This document shows, in pieces, positions 17,446-25,836 of a stretch of DNA of 42,949 bases; within the stretch, counting starts at the first letter, position 1, and every line of letters starts with the position of its first letter. A model generated the notes under the pieces. That model was not told where the DNA came from. It saw nothing but the letters and a program-made list of their open reading frames with translations, and did not search any database. The DNA is from Nitriliruptoraceae bacterium. GTDB taxonomy: Bacteria > Actinomycetota > Nitriliruptoria > Nitriliruptorales > Nitriliruptoraceae. Location: assembly GCA_003565155.1 (NCBI GenBank), contig PXDB01000113.1:1-42949 (forward strand), written 5' to 3'. The translations under genes were made by a program, and so were the position numbers.

Positions 17446-17919
17446 GTGGCCGAGGACATGGGAACCTGGCCGCCCGAGCAGGCGACGGTCCTGCTCGAGG
17501 TGCTCAGCGAGGCAGGGCTCAAGCCCGAGGCCAAGCGCACCCGTGAGGGTGTCACGGTCACGGTGCCTGACGAGCAGTCCGACGACGCCCACCGACAGCT
17601 GGTCGCCAACATGGACCGCATCGCGAGCGCGGCCCGGCAACCGAAGGGGCAGGGCAACCGGGCACGTCGCCCACGGGAGGTCAAGGGCGCGGACAACCCC
17701 CAGCCGAAGGACCCCCAGCAGATGGCCTCGGAGCGGTTGCAGCGCATCGCCCGACCGCTCGGGCTGATCCTCATCGCGCTCCTGCTCTTCGCCACCGTGG
17801 GCCGCATCAACGCCGTGGCCGCCTTCGTGGCGCTCGGTGTCCTGATCTACGTCATCGGCAAGCGGGCCCAGCAGCAGGGCGGTGGCCAGGGTGGGTCCGG
17901 GCCGGGCCCGCTGCGCTGA
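17446..17919 (+). CDS. Small membrane protein, 157 aa
   Basis: A protein of unknown family with a soluble N-terminal domain (about 1-65) that resembles small metal-binding/alpha-beta folds only loosely (QATVLLEVLSEAGLKPEA, then GVTVTVPDEQSDDAHRQL). It is followed by a basic, glutamine-rich linker and two C-terminal transmembrane helices (about 105-121 LGLILIALLLFATVG and 124-142 AVAAFVALGVLIYVIG). The tail is QG-rich. The GTG at 17446 follows GGAGGA closely; an ATG at 17458 would lack a spaced site. It is convergent with the S9 peptidase gene, 21 bp apart. Confidence 0.65.
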   Translation: MAEDMGTWPPEQATVLLEVLSEAGLKPEAKRTREGVTVTVPDEQSDDAHRQLVANMDRIASAARQPKGQGNRARRPREVKGADNPQPKDPQQMASERLQRIARPLGLILIALLLFATVGRINAVAAFVALGVLIYVIGKRAQQQGGGQGGSGPGPLR

Positions 17920-17940
17920 CCGGCCTGACGCCGCTGCGCC

Positions 17941-20190
17941 TCACCCCAGGCTGTCGCGCAGGAACCTGACCTGGGTGGTCAGCAACCGCTCCGCGATGGT
18001 CTCCTGCGGCGTCATGTGGGTGACGCCCGACAGCGGCAGCACCCGATGGTCCCGACCGTCGGCGAGCAGGGCCGCCGAGAGGCGCAGGGTGTGCGCGGCG
18101 ACCACGTTGTCGTCGGCCAGGCCGTGGATCAGCAGCAGCGCCGGCGGCCGGGTCACCGACCACGGCCGTGCGTGCGGCAGCGCACCGTCGCCGTCCACCA
18201 GGCTGGACCGCTGGTAGGCCCCGGGATCGTCGTCGGGATGCCCGAGGTAGCGCTCGGTGTAGTGGGTGTCGTACAGCCGCCAGTCGGTGACCGGGGCACC
18301 TGCGATCCCTGCGCGGAACACCTCCGGGGCCCTGAGGACCGCCAGCGCGGCGAGGTAGCCCCCGAAGGACCAGCCACGGATCGCCACCCGGTCCAGATCG
18401 AGGCGGGGTTCCTGCTGCGCGACGGCGTGGAGCGCGTCGATCTGGTCCTCGAGCACCGGCCCCGCGAGGTCCCGGTGGACGCCACGTTCCCACACCGGTC
18501 CACGACCCGGGCTGCCGCGGCCGTCGGTGACCAGCACCGCGAACCCCTGATCGGCGAGCCACTGGGACACGAGGTAGGGGCCGGGGGCGGCCAGCACCCG
18601 CTGGGCGTGCGGGCCGCCGTAGGGATCGAGCACCACCGGCAGCGCACTGCTGCCATCGTCGTCACCGGGCAACAGCAGCGCGGTCCTGAGCTCCCGCTGT
18701 CCCACTGCGGCCAGACGCGGCCGGGGTGTGACGCTCGGGTGCGCCGAGACCACCTCCAGCGGGTCGACGGCGAGGCGCTCCTGCCCCCGCTCGTCCCGGG
18801 AGCGCCACCCGACGGTCACCGTCGGACGGGGGGCGCCCACCACCGCCGTGGTCTCCACCCAGGGTGGCTCCTGGTCCGTGGGGAGGGGGCGCGGGGCCGC
18901 CCAGCACGCCCGGCCGGGTACCACGGAGCGGATGCCCGGGTCCTCGTCGGCGGTGTCGCTGCGCACGACGGCGTCGCGCCCCGGGGCCAGCACCACCTCG
19001 TAGGCGTCGATCCGGGTCGGGTCGTGCTCGGGGCTGGCCAGCACCGTGACGACCTCGAGCCCGTCGCCTCCGTCAGGTCCTGGCAGGTCTCCGGCGCCGA
19101 CCACGGTGCGCACCTGCAGTCCGGGCGGGGTGAGGGCGCTGCCGTCCAGGCAGAGCGCCCGACTCCCCCCGGGGCCGAGGTCGGCACGATCCTCCACCGT
19201 CAGCAGCCGGTCGCCCAGCCACCTCGGCACGCCCGGTACCAGTTCGACCCAGCACGGGTCGGTCCAGGAGCGCACCGGGTGGCTCGCACCCGTGGCGGGA
19301 TCGACGGTCAGCACGTGCGCCGCCGTCTGGTCCCGCGGTTGGAGCAGCACGGTGAGGGGGTCGCGGCCCCAGGACACGGCGGCGAGGTACTCCCCGAGCC
19401 GGGGTTCCCACGCCACCTCGGTGCGCGTACCGCTGTCGACGTCGACCACCCACAGCCCCACGTCGGCGTTGCGGGTCCCCGCCGCCGGGTACCGGTGGGT
19501 CCGGGCGGGCGCCGCCGGATCCGCGGGATCGGCGAGGGTCCAGGACGCCACCGCGCGCTCGTCGATGCGGGCGACGGCCAGCTGCCGACCGTCCCCCGCC
19601 CACCAGAAGCCGCGCGCACGACCCATCTCCTCGGCGGCGACGAACTCCGCCCGGCCCCACGCGACGCCGTCCTCGACCACCAACGGTCGGCTGCGGCCGG
19701 GCCGGGTGGGGTCGTCCAGCTCCAGCAGATGGAGTCCCCCGCCGGCGTGGTAGGCGATGGCCCGACCGTCGGGCCCGGGCCGGGGGTCGAAGGGGCCGGG
19801 GGCGGTGTCGTGGGTGACGATCACCCCGGTGGTCAGCGTCACGGTGTGCAGGGCACCGCCGAGGACGAAGGCGGCGACGGTGCCGGCCGCATCGACGGCG
19901 TAGGTGACGATCCCGTCGGCCTGCTCGCGGGCACGCTCCCGGCGCGCCCGCTCCTCCGCGGTCAGCCCGGTGGTGTCGGCACCGAGGCGGCGTGCATCGA
20001 CCAGGGTGGTGGTGTGCCCCGTGGCCGGGTCGTGCCGCAGCAGGTGGGTGACGGGGTCGTCGCCGGTGTCGGTGCGCAGGAACAGCACCAGGGGGCCGTC
20101 GGGGGTCAGCAACGGCGTGAAGGCCCGGGGCACACCGAGGGTGAACCGGCGGGTACGGGCGTGCTGGCGGGGGAAGCCCTCCGCGCTCAC
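17941..20190 (-). CDS. S9 family prolyl oligopeptidase/dipeptidyl peptidase IV-like serine peptidase
   Basis: A 749-residue peptidase of the DPP-IV/prolyl oligopeptidase class. Residues about 25-510 form the beta-propeller with repeated DPATG-type turns; a DPP-IV-like EEMGRARGFWW segment (about 220) matches the family's substrate-anchoring glutamates. The C-terminal alpha/beta hydrolase domain has DPYGGPHAQRV, nucleophile GWSFGGY with Ser608, LLIHGLADDNV with Asp693 or 694, and GVTHM with His725. No signal peptide, so cytoplasmic processing of proline peptides is likely. The GTG start at 20188-20190 overlaps the upstream EEP gene stop as GTGA. It is the last gene of a five-gene overlapping run starting at the ArsA-like ATPase. 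Confidence 0.92.
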   Translation of the reverse strand: MSAEGFPRQHARTRRFTLGVPRAFTPLLTPDGPLVLFLRTDTGDDPVTHLLRHDPATGHTTTLVDARRLGADTTGLTAEERARRERAREQADGIVTYAVDAAGTVAAFVLGGALHTVTLTTGVIVTHDTAPGPFDPRPGPDGRAIAYHAGGGLHLLELDDPTRPGRSRPLVVEDGVAWGRAEFVAAEEMGRARGFWWAGDGRQLAVARIDERAVASWTLADPADPAAPARTHRYPAAGTRNADVGLWVVDVDSGTRTEVAWEPRLGEYLAAVSWGRDPLTVLLQPRDQTAAHVLTVDPATGASHPVRSWTDPCWVELVPGVPRWLGDRLLTVEDRADLGPGGSRALCLDGSALTPPGLQVRTVVGAGDLPGPDGGDGLEVVTVLASPEHDPTRIDAYEVVLAPGRDAVVRSDTADEDPGIRSVVPGRACWAAPRPLPTDQEPPWVETTAVVGAPRPTVTVGWRSRDERGQERLAVDPLEVVSAHPSVTPRPRLAAVGQRELRTALLLPGDDDGSSALPVVLDPYGGPHAQRVLAAPGPYLVSQWLADQGFAVLVTDGRGSPGRGPVWERGVHRDLAGPVLEDQIDALHAVAQQEPRLDLDRVAIRGWSFGGYLAALAVLRAPEVFRAGIAGAPVTDWRLYDTHYTERYLGHPDDDPGAYQRSSLVDGDGALPHARPWSVTRPPALLLIHGLADDNVVAAHTLRLSAALLADGRDHRVLPLSGVTHMTPQETIAERLLTTQVRFLRDSLG

Positions 20191-20870
20191 AGGCCCGCCT
20201 CCTGGTCACCGTTGCGCGCAGCGAGGTCGACGACCACCGGGCGGTGGTGGCTGGCGACCTGCACCTGCGCGTCGGTGGGCACCGTCGCGGCCCGGACCTG
20301 GAGGCGCCGGCTGACGAACACGAAGTCCTGTCGGGTGCTCGGGTCGGCGGTCGGGTAGGTCAACCCGGCGCCGCTGCCCGCCACCGCGTGGGCGTCCTGG
20401 AGCCGTTCGGCCAGGGAGGCGGCGACCGGCGACCGGATCGACTCGTTGAGGTCCGTCCCGATCACCGAGGGCTGCTCGATGGTGGCGAGGTAGTCCAGCA
20501 GCTCGCCGAGGTTGGTGCGGCGCACCTCGGGACGCAACCCGAACTGGACCGAGGTCACCGACACGCCCAACCCACCCAGGCTGAGGATCGCGTGGGTCGC
20601 CTGCCGCGCGGGCACGTCGCGGGGCGTGGTGAGCGGAACCCGCGCGGTCGCCCGCACCCGCACCTGTTCCGTGGCGAGGATCGCGGTGCCGGTACCGCGC
20701 CGGCCGGCGCGGGCGACGATGTGCAGACCGGCGAACCGGGCCAGTGCCTTGAGCCGGTCCGTCGAGGGGATCTCGGTCAGACACACCACGTCGGGCTCGA
20801 TCGTCGCCAGCAGTCGACCCGCGGTGACCGGATCCCGCCCGCCGCTGACGTTGTAGGCCACCAGGCGCAT
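20187..20870 (-). CDS. Endonuclease/exonuclease/phosphatase (EEP) family protein
   Basis: A 227-residue single-domain EEP protein. The expected metal and catalytic positions are mostly present: RLVAYNVSGG (Asn), VVCLTEIPST (Glu), VIGTDLNES (Asp/Asn), RQDFVFVSRR (Asp of the fourth motif) and a final ASHHRPVVVDL (His). The second-motif THL is replaced by QFG, so full activity is not assured. Members cleave nucleic acids or phosphoesters; substrate unknown. The ATG at 20868-20870 overlaps the ROK kinase stop (TGATG), and the stop overlaps the S9 peptidase start. Confidence 0.83.
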   Translation of the reverse strand: MRLVAYNVSGGRDPVTAGRLLATIEPDVVCLTEIPSTDRLKALARFAGLHIVARAGRRGTGTAILATEQVRVRATARVPLTTPRDVPARQATHAILSLGGLGVSVTSVQFGLRPEVRRTNLGELLDYLATIEQPSVIGTDLNESIRSPVAASLAERLQDAHAVAGSGAGLTYPTADPSTRQDFVFVSRRLQVRAATVPTDAQVQVASHHRPVVVDLAARNGDQEAGL

Positions 20871-21829
20871 CACCGCGGCGCTCCGGACGCCGTGTGGTCG
20901 CGCTCCAGGGCCAGCAGGCCGGCACCCACCACCCCGGCGTCGTCGCCGAGGACCGCGAGCTCCACCCCGGGCGGCTGTCGCCAGGCGGAGCCGACCAGGT
21001 GCGCCGCCATGGTGCGCCGCGCGGCGTCCAGCATCCACGGCTCGGCGGCGGCCGCGGCCCCACCACCCAGCAGGATCAGGTTGGGGTCGAGCACGTTGAC
21101 CAGGGACGCGATGGCGACCCCCAGCCAGCTCCCGGCCTCCTCCAGGACCTCGCGTGCGATCCGGTCCCCCGCGTGGGCCGCCGCCGTGACCTGCTTGCCG
21201 CCGACGTGGTCGTGGTCGCGGAGCGCGGTGACGACGTTGGGATCGACGAGGCGGTCCCGGGCCAGGGCCCCGATCGCGGTGCCCGACGCGTACGCCTCGA
21301 GGCAGCCCCGGTTGCCGCACGGACAGGGGCGGCCGTGCTCGGAGACCACGACGTGACCGACCTCGCCGGCGAAGCCCGACACCCCGGTCACGAGCCGGCC
21401 GCCGACCACCAGCCCGCCCCCGACGCCGGTCCCGAGCGTCACCAGCACCAGATCGGGCACCCCCGCACCGGCCCCGGCCCGCTGCTCACCCAGGGCGGCG
21501 ACCGAGGCGTCGTTGGCGACCACGATGTGACCGCCGACCCGCTCGGTGAGCGTGGCGGCGAGGGGGAGATCGCGCACGCCGATGTTCGGTCCGTAGCGGA
21601 CCTCGCCCGCCGCGGTGACGAGCCCGGCCATCCCGATCCCGACGGGCAGCTGCTCGCCGGCCTGCACCCGCAAGGCCTCGATCAGGTGCGCGAGGCTGTC
21701 CAGCAGGGTGGTCGGGTCGTCCGCCGGCGTCGGCCGGCGGTCCCGCTCCACGATCCCGCCGGCGGCGGTCACCAGGGCCGCGCGGAGCTGCGTGCCGCCG
21801 ATGTCGATACCGATCCCGTGACGTGCCAT
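20870..21829 (-). CDS. ROK-family glucokinase
   Basis: A 319-residue sugar kinase of the ROK family, phosphorylating glucose with ATP as the likely reaction. The N-terminal phosphate loop is GIDIGGTQLRAALV; later come VANDASVAALGEQ (catalytic Asp), TLGTGVGGGLVVGG, the GFAGEVGHVVV histidine, and the zinc-binding CPCGNRGCLEAYASG. There is no N-terminal helix-turn-helix, so it is a kinase and not a ROK repressor. Start at ATG 21827-21829, overlapping the DUF5304-like stop (TGATG). In Streptomyces the glucokinase gene glkA also sits beside a DUF5304 and an ArsA-like gene (from memory), which supports this assignment. Confidence 0.92.
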   Translation of the reverse strand: MARHGIGIDIGGTQLRAALVTAAGGIVERDRRPTPADDPTTLLDSLAHLIEALRVQAGEQLPVGIGMAGLVTAAGEVRYGPNIGVRDLPLAATLTERVGGHIVVANDASVAALGEQRAGAGAGVPDLVLVTLGTGVGGGLVVGGRLVTGVSGFAGEVGHVVVSEHGRPCPCGNRGCLEAYASGTAIGALARDRLVDPNVVTALRDHDHVGGKQVTAAAHAGDRIAREVLEEAGSWLGVAIASLVNVLDPNLILLGGGAAAAAEPWMLDAARRTMAAHLVGSAWRQPPGVELAVLGDDAGVVGAGLLALERDHTASGAPR

Positions 21830-22395
21830 CAGCTGCTGTCTCCCTCCCCCGTGGTGTGCCCGGGAGGTCGCGGCGCAGCGGCGGCGCGCGCATCGTCCAA
21901 CACGATCCGCTCCACGCCGGCGTCGGCGTGACGCGGTGGCCGACCGCCCTGCGGCGACCGGCCCTCGGGTGCGCCGCCCGACCGCGACGGCGGTGGGTAC
22001 TCCACCAGCGACCGTGCGGCGGCGGCGAGGTGGCGGGCGGCCTCGGTGAGGTGCTCGAGCAGCTCCGGGCGGGTGTCCTCGATGCTGCGCGCCAGGCTGC
22101 ACAGCGGACAGATCCCGCACAGCTCCGGTCGGTGCGCACCCGCGACACCGTCCCCGGACGGCTCGTCGGCACCCCCCGGTCGCGTCGCCGGCCCGTCCGC
22201 AGCGGGCTCGTCGGTCGCAGGGCCGTCGGTACCCCCCGGTCGCGTCGCCGGCCCGTCCGCAGCGGGCTCGTCGGTCGCAGGGCCGTCGGTACCCGCCGGT
22301 CGCCGCGCCGCACGGAACGCCTCGACGGGGTCGACCTCGTCGAGGTCCTCGACACCATCGGCGGATGCCCACCAGGGCTGCTGACCCCGGCTCAC
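21829..22395 (-). CDS. DUF5304-like protein with internal 20-residue repeats
   Basis: A 188-residue protein. The conserved portion is in the middle: HRPELCGICPLCSLARSIED, then TRPELLEHLTEAARHLAAAA, the cysteine pair and helices expected of DUF5304 proteins found beside actinobacterial glucokinases. Before it lies a low-complexity tract made of two perfect 20-residue repeats (GTDGPATDEPAADGPATRPG) and a partial third. The C-terminus (about 130-188) is disordered and charged. Function unknown. The GTG start at 22395 overlaps the ArsA-like stop as GTGA, so it is translated with the ATPase upstream and the glucokinase downstream. Confidence 0.75.
   Translation of the reverse strand: MSRGQQPWWASADGVEDLDEVDPVEAFRAARRPAGTDGPATDEPAADGPATRPGGTDGPATDEPAADGPATRPGGADEPSGDGVAGAHRPELCGICPLCSLARSIEDTRPELLEHLTEAARHLAAAARSLVEYPPPSRSGGAPEGRSPQGGRPPRHADAGVERIVLDDARAAAAPRPPGHTTGEGDSS
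22171..22305. repeat. Perfect 60-bp tandem repeat inside the DUF5304-like gene
   Basis: Positions 22171-22230 and 22231-22290 are identical at all 60 bases, followed by a partial third copy with substitutions (22291-22305). Each unit is 20 codons, keeping frame. Complete identity implies a recent duplication or ongoing homogenisation. Confidence 0.95.
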
Positions 22396-23591
22396 GACGA
22401 CGCCATCCTGGCCGGTGCACGCCCGAAGCGCACCTCGAGCCGCCCGTCGGACAGCCGTGCCCCGTCGACGCTGCGCCGCGTGAGCGCTGCGGGCAGCGGC
22501 ACGTTGCGCCGCAGGCCGGCGACGGTGACCTGGAGGGTGTCACCGCTGCGCGTCAGGTCGAGATCGTCCTCGACGGCGAAGGGCAGGGTGAGCAGCAGCC
22601 ACAGATCCTCACCGTCGGCGACCACCTCGACGGGGGGCTGGTGGTGCAGCAGCGCGGCAGGGTCCCGGGCGCCGTAGGTGCACGCCCCGAGGGCGGACAG
22701 CGCCGCGACACCGACCACCTCATCCTCGAGCAACGGGACCTCCAGCACCGGTGTGGGCGCGAAGGCCGTGCGGGCGGCCGCCAGGTGCTCGTCATGGCGC
22801 TGCCGCCAGCGCCTGAGGTACGGGTCCTCCACCTCGTCGGGAAGGATGCGGTTGACCACCACGGCGTCGATCCCGTAGCCGAACAGCGACAGCGAGGTGG
22901 CGGTGCGTTCGGCCTCGGCCAGCACGATGCGTTCGGGGTTGACCACCAGCCGCACGCTGCTGCGGGCGGGGTCGGTCAGCAGGGCGTGGACCTCGGCGAG
23001 CTGGGTGTGCAGAGCGGTAGCGGCATCCACCACCTCGTCGCCAGGGAGGGGCAGGCCGTCGCCACCGCGGGGACGCGCCAGCGGCGCGATCGCGCGGGCC
23101 ACGGCACGTCCGGGTCCGAGCACCCGGTCGCTGTAGAAACGCAGCGCGTCGGGCAGGGTGAGCAGCTTCAGCGTCTCGGCGGTCGGGGCGCAGTCGACGA
23201 CGATGAGGTCGTAGCGGCCCGTGGCGACCTGACCTTTGAGGTCGATGAGGGCGAACAGCTCGTCGAGTCCCGGCAGCAGGACCAGTTCCTCGGCCGCCAC
23301 CCGGTCCACACCCCCCCAGTGCAGCAGCGCGGTGAGGTACTCACGGACCTGGCCCCAGTGGCGTTCCAAGCGCTGCTGCGCATCCAACTGCTGGGCGTGC
23401 AGGCTGCTGCCGTCCGCCAGCGTCACCGGGGTCGGTCGGTCGCCGAGCGGCGAGGTGAAGGCGTCCGCCAGGGAGTGGGCGGCGTCGGTCGAGGTGATCA
23501 GGACCCGCCGGCCCTGCTCGGCCGCTGCGACGGCGGTGGCCGCGGCGATCGAGGTCTTCCCGACGCCGCCCTTGCCGGTGAACAGGACCAC
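22392..23591 (-). CDS. ArsA/Get3-like ATPase (ion-transporting ATPase family)
   Basis: A 399-residue P-loop ATPase. The deviant Walker A, FTGKGGVGKTS, sits at the extreme N-terminus; ITSTDAAHSLADAF is switch I, YDLIVVDCAPTAETLKLL is switch II/Walker B, and VVNRILPDEVEDPYL is the A-loop-like segment. A C-terminal beta-rich region (about 325-395) resembles the Hsp20/ArsA_HSP20 end seen in actinobacterial members. No ars operon is nearby, so arsenite transport is unlikely; a role in membrane-protein or lipid handling is only a guess. The frame begins at GTG 23591 one residue from the P-loop strand. An in-frame CTG four... to five codons upstream, spaced 6 nt from GGAG, could be the true start. 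Confidence 0.87.
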   Translation of the reverse strand: MVLFTGKGGVGKTSIAAATAVAAAEQGRRVLITSTDAAHSLADAFTSPLGDRPTPVTLADGSSLHAQQLDAQQRLERHWGQVREYLTALLHWGGVDRVAAEELVLLPGLDELFALIDLKGQVATGRYDLIVVDCAPTAETLKLLTLPDALRFYSDRVLGPGRAVARAIAPLARPRGGDGLPLPGDEVVDAATALHTQLAEVHALLTDPARSSVRLVVNPERIVLAEAERTATSLSLFGYGIDAVVVNRILPDEVEDPYLRRWRQRHDEHLAAARTAFAPTPVLEVPLLEDEVVGVAALSALGACTYGARDPAALLHHQPPVEVVADGEDLWLLLTLPFAVEDDLDLTRSGDTLQVTVAGLRRNVPLPAALTRRSVDGARLSDGRLEVRFGRAPARMASS

Positions 23592-23633
23592 GCGGGTCAG
23601 GATCGTCTCCGGTCGTCGGCTGCCCTCGTGCCG

Positions 23634-23639
23634 AGGCTA
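23634..23639 (-). promoter_or_regulatory. -10-like TAGCCT upstream of the ArsA-like ATPase
   Basis: AGGCTA on the plus strand (TAGCCT on the minus strand) lies 42 nt before the GTG at 23591, in the 92-bp gap after the zinc-ribbon gene. It suggests that the ATPase-to-peptidase run has its own promoter. Confidence 0.4.
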
Positions 23640-23683
23640 GCCGCACACGGCCGGGCCGGGGGTGGCGGGTCCCCACCGAGCGG

Positions 23684-24391
23684 TCACGGCGTCCGCTGAC
23701 CGGCGGTGCCCGCCAGCACCGCACCCACCAGCAGCAGCGTTACCCCCACCACCGACCAGGCCAGGATGCGACCGTCGGCGAGCACCGGCTGCCCCGCCGC
23801 CTGCCGGCGGAGATCGACGAGGCTGACGGCCCAGAGGGCGAGCGCGGCCACCAGCAGCACGACCGCCCCCGGGGTGACGCCCGCCGACACGGTCATCGCC
23901 ACGCCGCCGCCCGCCCACAGCAGCCACAGCAGCATCCGGCCGAGCCCCCTGCCGACGAACCCGGTGAGCAGGTGGCCGAGCCCGGGCAGCAGCGCGCTGG
24001 CCGCCAACGCGGGGCCGAGGCCCACCACCGCCGCACGGTCCTGGTCGCCGACGTCGGTGGGGCCGAAGCCCGACCGTGGGCTGGCGCAGGTGGCGCAGGC
24101 CGGGGCGGCCAGCGCGGTCCAGCCGTCACAGGCCCGGCAGCGCCACTCCACGAGCTCGCCACGCAGCCGGATGTCGCGGTCCCCACCGGCCCTCGTCGGC
24201 GCTGCCGGGGTCGGTACGGCCAGCGGGCCCGGTGGGCGCCCCGCGCCGGGCGCGGCGCCAGGGCTGGCGTCCGCGGCACCGGGACCCGGCCCCGGCCCCG
24301 GGTCCGGGTCCGGGTCGGCGAACCTGGCGTAGCACTGGGTGCACCAGGAGGCGTGGTCGGCGTTGCGCGCGCTGCACGACGGGCACCTCAC
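23684..24391 (-). CDS. Zinc-ribbon membrane protein, 235 aa
   Basis: A membrane protein of unknown family. It begins with a zinc ribbon, CPSCSARNADHASWCTQCY (Cys3, Cys6, Cys17, Cys20), followed by a DPDPGPGPG-rich linker and a second cysteine set, CRACDGW...CATCASP (about 84-103). The C-terminal half has about four hydrophobic helices (LGPALAASALLPGLGHLLTG, MLLWLLWAGGGVAM, VVLLVAALALWAVSLV, AWSVVGVTLLLVGAVLAG), the first resembling the short TM2-like PGLGHLLTGFVGRG pattern. The GTG start at 24391 overlaps the SRPBCC stop as GTGA. Last gene of the alpha/beta hydrolase-led run. Confidence 0.75.
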   Translation of the reverse strand: MRCPSCSARNADHASWCTQCYARFADPDPDPGPGPGPGAADASPGAAPGAGRPPGPLAVPTPAAPTRAGGDRDIRLRGELVEWRCRACDGWTALAAPACATCASPRSGFGPTDVGDQDRAAVVGLGPALAASALLPGLGHLLTGFVGRGLGRMLLWLLWAGGGVAMTVSAGVTPGAVVLLVAALALWAVSLVDLRRQAAGQPVLADGRILAWSVVGVTLLLVGAVLAGTAGQRTP

Positions 24392-24876
24392 GGCGTGAGA
24401 CCTCCGGAGCTGCGGGCTTCGATCTGTACCGCGTCCTTGCACCCCCACAGGCCGCGACGCACCGCGCTGCGGTAGCCCTCCAACGCCCGTGACGGTCGGG
24501 CCAGCGGGGTGCGCGCCACCAGCAGATGGTGCACCACCGTCCCCCCGTGGGTCGGCTCCAGCCAGAACTCGCTGCGACCGACGAGATCGCCCGCGAGGCC
24601 GAGGGTGAAGCCCAGATCGTGGCGGTAGCCGTGCGGTCGCAGGACCAGGCGCAGCTCCCGACCCCACCCCGTCCGCAGACCCACGGCCCACCGTTCGTCA
24701 CCGGGCCCACGATGGGCCGGCGCCACGACCGTGCGCGGCCACCACGAGGGCCACGCCGCGACGTGGGTGAGACGCCGGTACAGCAGCGCCTCGGGTGCCC
24801 GGACGAAGGCCTGGTCGTCGGCGTAGAGCAGCGCGGTGTCCGGCAGTGGACAGCACGGACCGTCCGGCACGCTCAC
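24388..24876 (-). CDS. SRPBCC (START-like) family protein
   Basis: A 162-residue protein of the polyketide-cyclase/SRPBCC fold, which binds hydrophobic ligands in a helix-grip cavity. Visible features: FVRAPEALLYRRLTHVAAWP near the N-terminus (the typical 'interface' strand-helix), WWPRTVV, a central strand set (ELRLVLRPHGYRH, SEFWLEPTHGGTVVHH) and a long C-terminal helix (RALEGYRSAVRRGLWG). Ligand unknown. The GTG start overlaps the alpha/beta hydrolase stop (GTGA at 24873-24876) and the stop overlaps the next zinc-ribbon gene's start, so the three are tightly coupled. Confidence 0.82.
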   Translation of the reverse strand: MSVPDGPCCPLPDTALLYADDQAFVRAPEALLYRRLTHVAAWPSWWPRTVVAPAHRGPGDERWAVGLRTGWGRELRLVLRPHGYRHDLGFTLGLAGDLVGRSEFWLEPTHGGTVVHHLLVARTPLARPSRALEGYRSAVRRGLWGCKDAVQIEARSSGGLTP

Positions 24877-25670
24877 ACGTCCTCCGGGTCCAGCACCTCG
24901 TCGAGGAACGCGGTGATGGTGGCGGTGACCAGCGGGCCGTCCTCGTCGAGCTGCGGGACGTGGTAGCTGTCACGGCACACCAGTTCGCGCAGGTCGCGGC
25001 TGCCGGCCAACTCCAGGACCTCTCGGGCGTTGCTCGGCGCCACGGTGTGGTCCTCCAGGGAGCGGACCACGAGCAGCGGGGCCGTCACGTCCAGCAGCTG
25101 GGAGCGGACGCGATCGAGTTGGACCAGCAGGGAGCGTGCCGCACGGGCCGGTACCAGGGCGTAGGAACCCTCCTCGACCCCGTCCCGGGCGATGTCGTTG
25201 GGCGGCATCCCCGCCAGCGCGCGGGGGATGAAGGGCACCGCGTGCTGCAGCAGGCCGGAGAGCTTCGGCAGGAGCCCGGGCGGGACCCGGACGGAGGGGT
25301 TGATGACCACGACCGCCGCCACGTCGGCAGGCCGACGGGCGGCGAGGTCCAGGGCGATGGTCCCACCCATCGAGTGCCCGATGACCGCGACGCGCCGGCA
25401 GCGTCCGGCGAGGTGCTCCACCAGGCGGTCGACCGCGCCGTACCAGTCCGCGTACCGCGTCCGGGCCAGGTCGTGATGGCTGGTGCCGTGACCGGGCAGC
25501 AGCGGGACCTCCACGGTGTAGCCCTGGCGCGCGAGATGCTGACCGAGCGGCCGCGTACCGATCGGGTTGCCCGTGAAGCCGTGCAGGACGACGACCGCGT
25601 CCTCGCCCCTTCGACCACGCCCCGGCGCCGACCACGGTTCCGCCCCGGGGATGCTGACCGCCGCGTCCAC
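24873..25670 (-). CDS. Alpha/beta hydrolase (carboxylesterase/lipase-like)
   Basis: About 265 residues. Oxyanion-region VVVLHGFTGNPIGTRPLGQHL, nucleophile elbow VAVIGHSMGGTIAL, Asp in VVRSLEDHTV, and His in CRDSYHVPQLDEDG complete the triad. This pattern is close to Est30/monoacylglycerol-lipase-type carboxylesterases. I prefer the GTG at 25670 because AGGAG lies 7 nt upstream; the frame also opens at a GTG at 25703, eleven codons earlier, without a ribosome site. A possible -10 (TACGGT, minus strand, 25721-25726) lies in front of both. It heads the overlapping run with the SRPBCC and zinc-ribbon genes. Substrate unknown. Confidence 0.88.
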   Translation of the reverse strand: MDAAVSIPGAEPWSAPGRGRRGEDAVVVLHGFTGNPIGTRPLGQHLARQGYTVEVPLLPGHGTSHHDLARTRYADWYGAVDRLVEHLAGRCRRVAVIGHSMGGTIALDLAARRPADVAAVVVINPSVRVPPGLLPKLSGLLQHAVPFIPRALAGMPPNDIARDGVEEGSYALVPARAARSLLVQLDRVRSQLLDVTAPLLVVRSLEDHTVAPSNAREVLELAGSRDLRELVCRDSYHVPQLDEDGPLVTATITAFLDEVLDPEDV

Positions 25671-25737
25671 CTCGCCGCTCCTGACCCTCGGATCGCCGCC
25701 CACCCACGTGGACCACGGTCACCGTAGCGGCACCTCC

Positions 25738-25743
25738 TAGGCT
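25738..25743 (+). promoter_or_regulatory. -10-like TAGGCT upstream of the membrane/EEP protein gene
   Basis: TAGGCT precedes the purine-rich GGAGAGGGAG (25757-25766) by 13 nt and so fits transcription of the plus-strand gene that follows. Member of the recurring element. Confidence 0.4.
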
Positions 25744-25836
25744 CGCCCGGCACGCCGGAGAGGGAGCACGCACGTCCAACCTGATCGCGGTCTCCTGTGG
25801 AGGTCGTCGCTGCTGACGGTCGCGACGCTGCTGCTG

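Noticed and set aside
18016..20358. Plus-strand 780-aa frame opposite the S9 peptidase
   Set aside because: Antisense shadow; composition is biased to Gly, Arg and His and no domain is visible.
20870..21829. ROK-family transcriptional repressor
   Set aside because: There is no N-terminal helix-turn-helix; the protein begins directly at the phosphate-binding loop of a kinase.
22392..23591. Arsenite efflux ATPase
   Set aside because: ArsA-like fold, but no arsB, arsR or arsD nearby and the context is a glucokinase operon, so arsenic resistance is not claimed.
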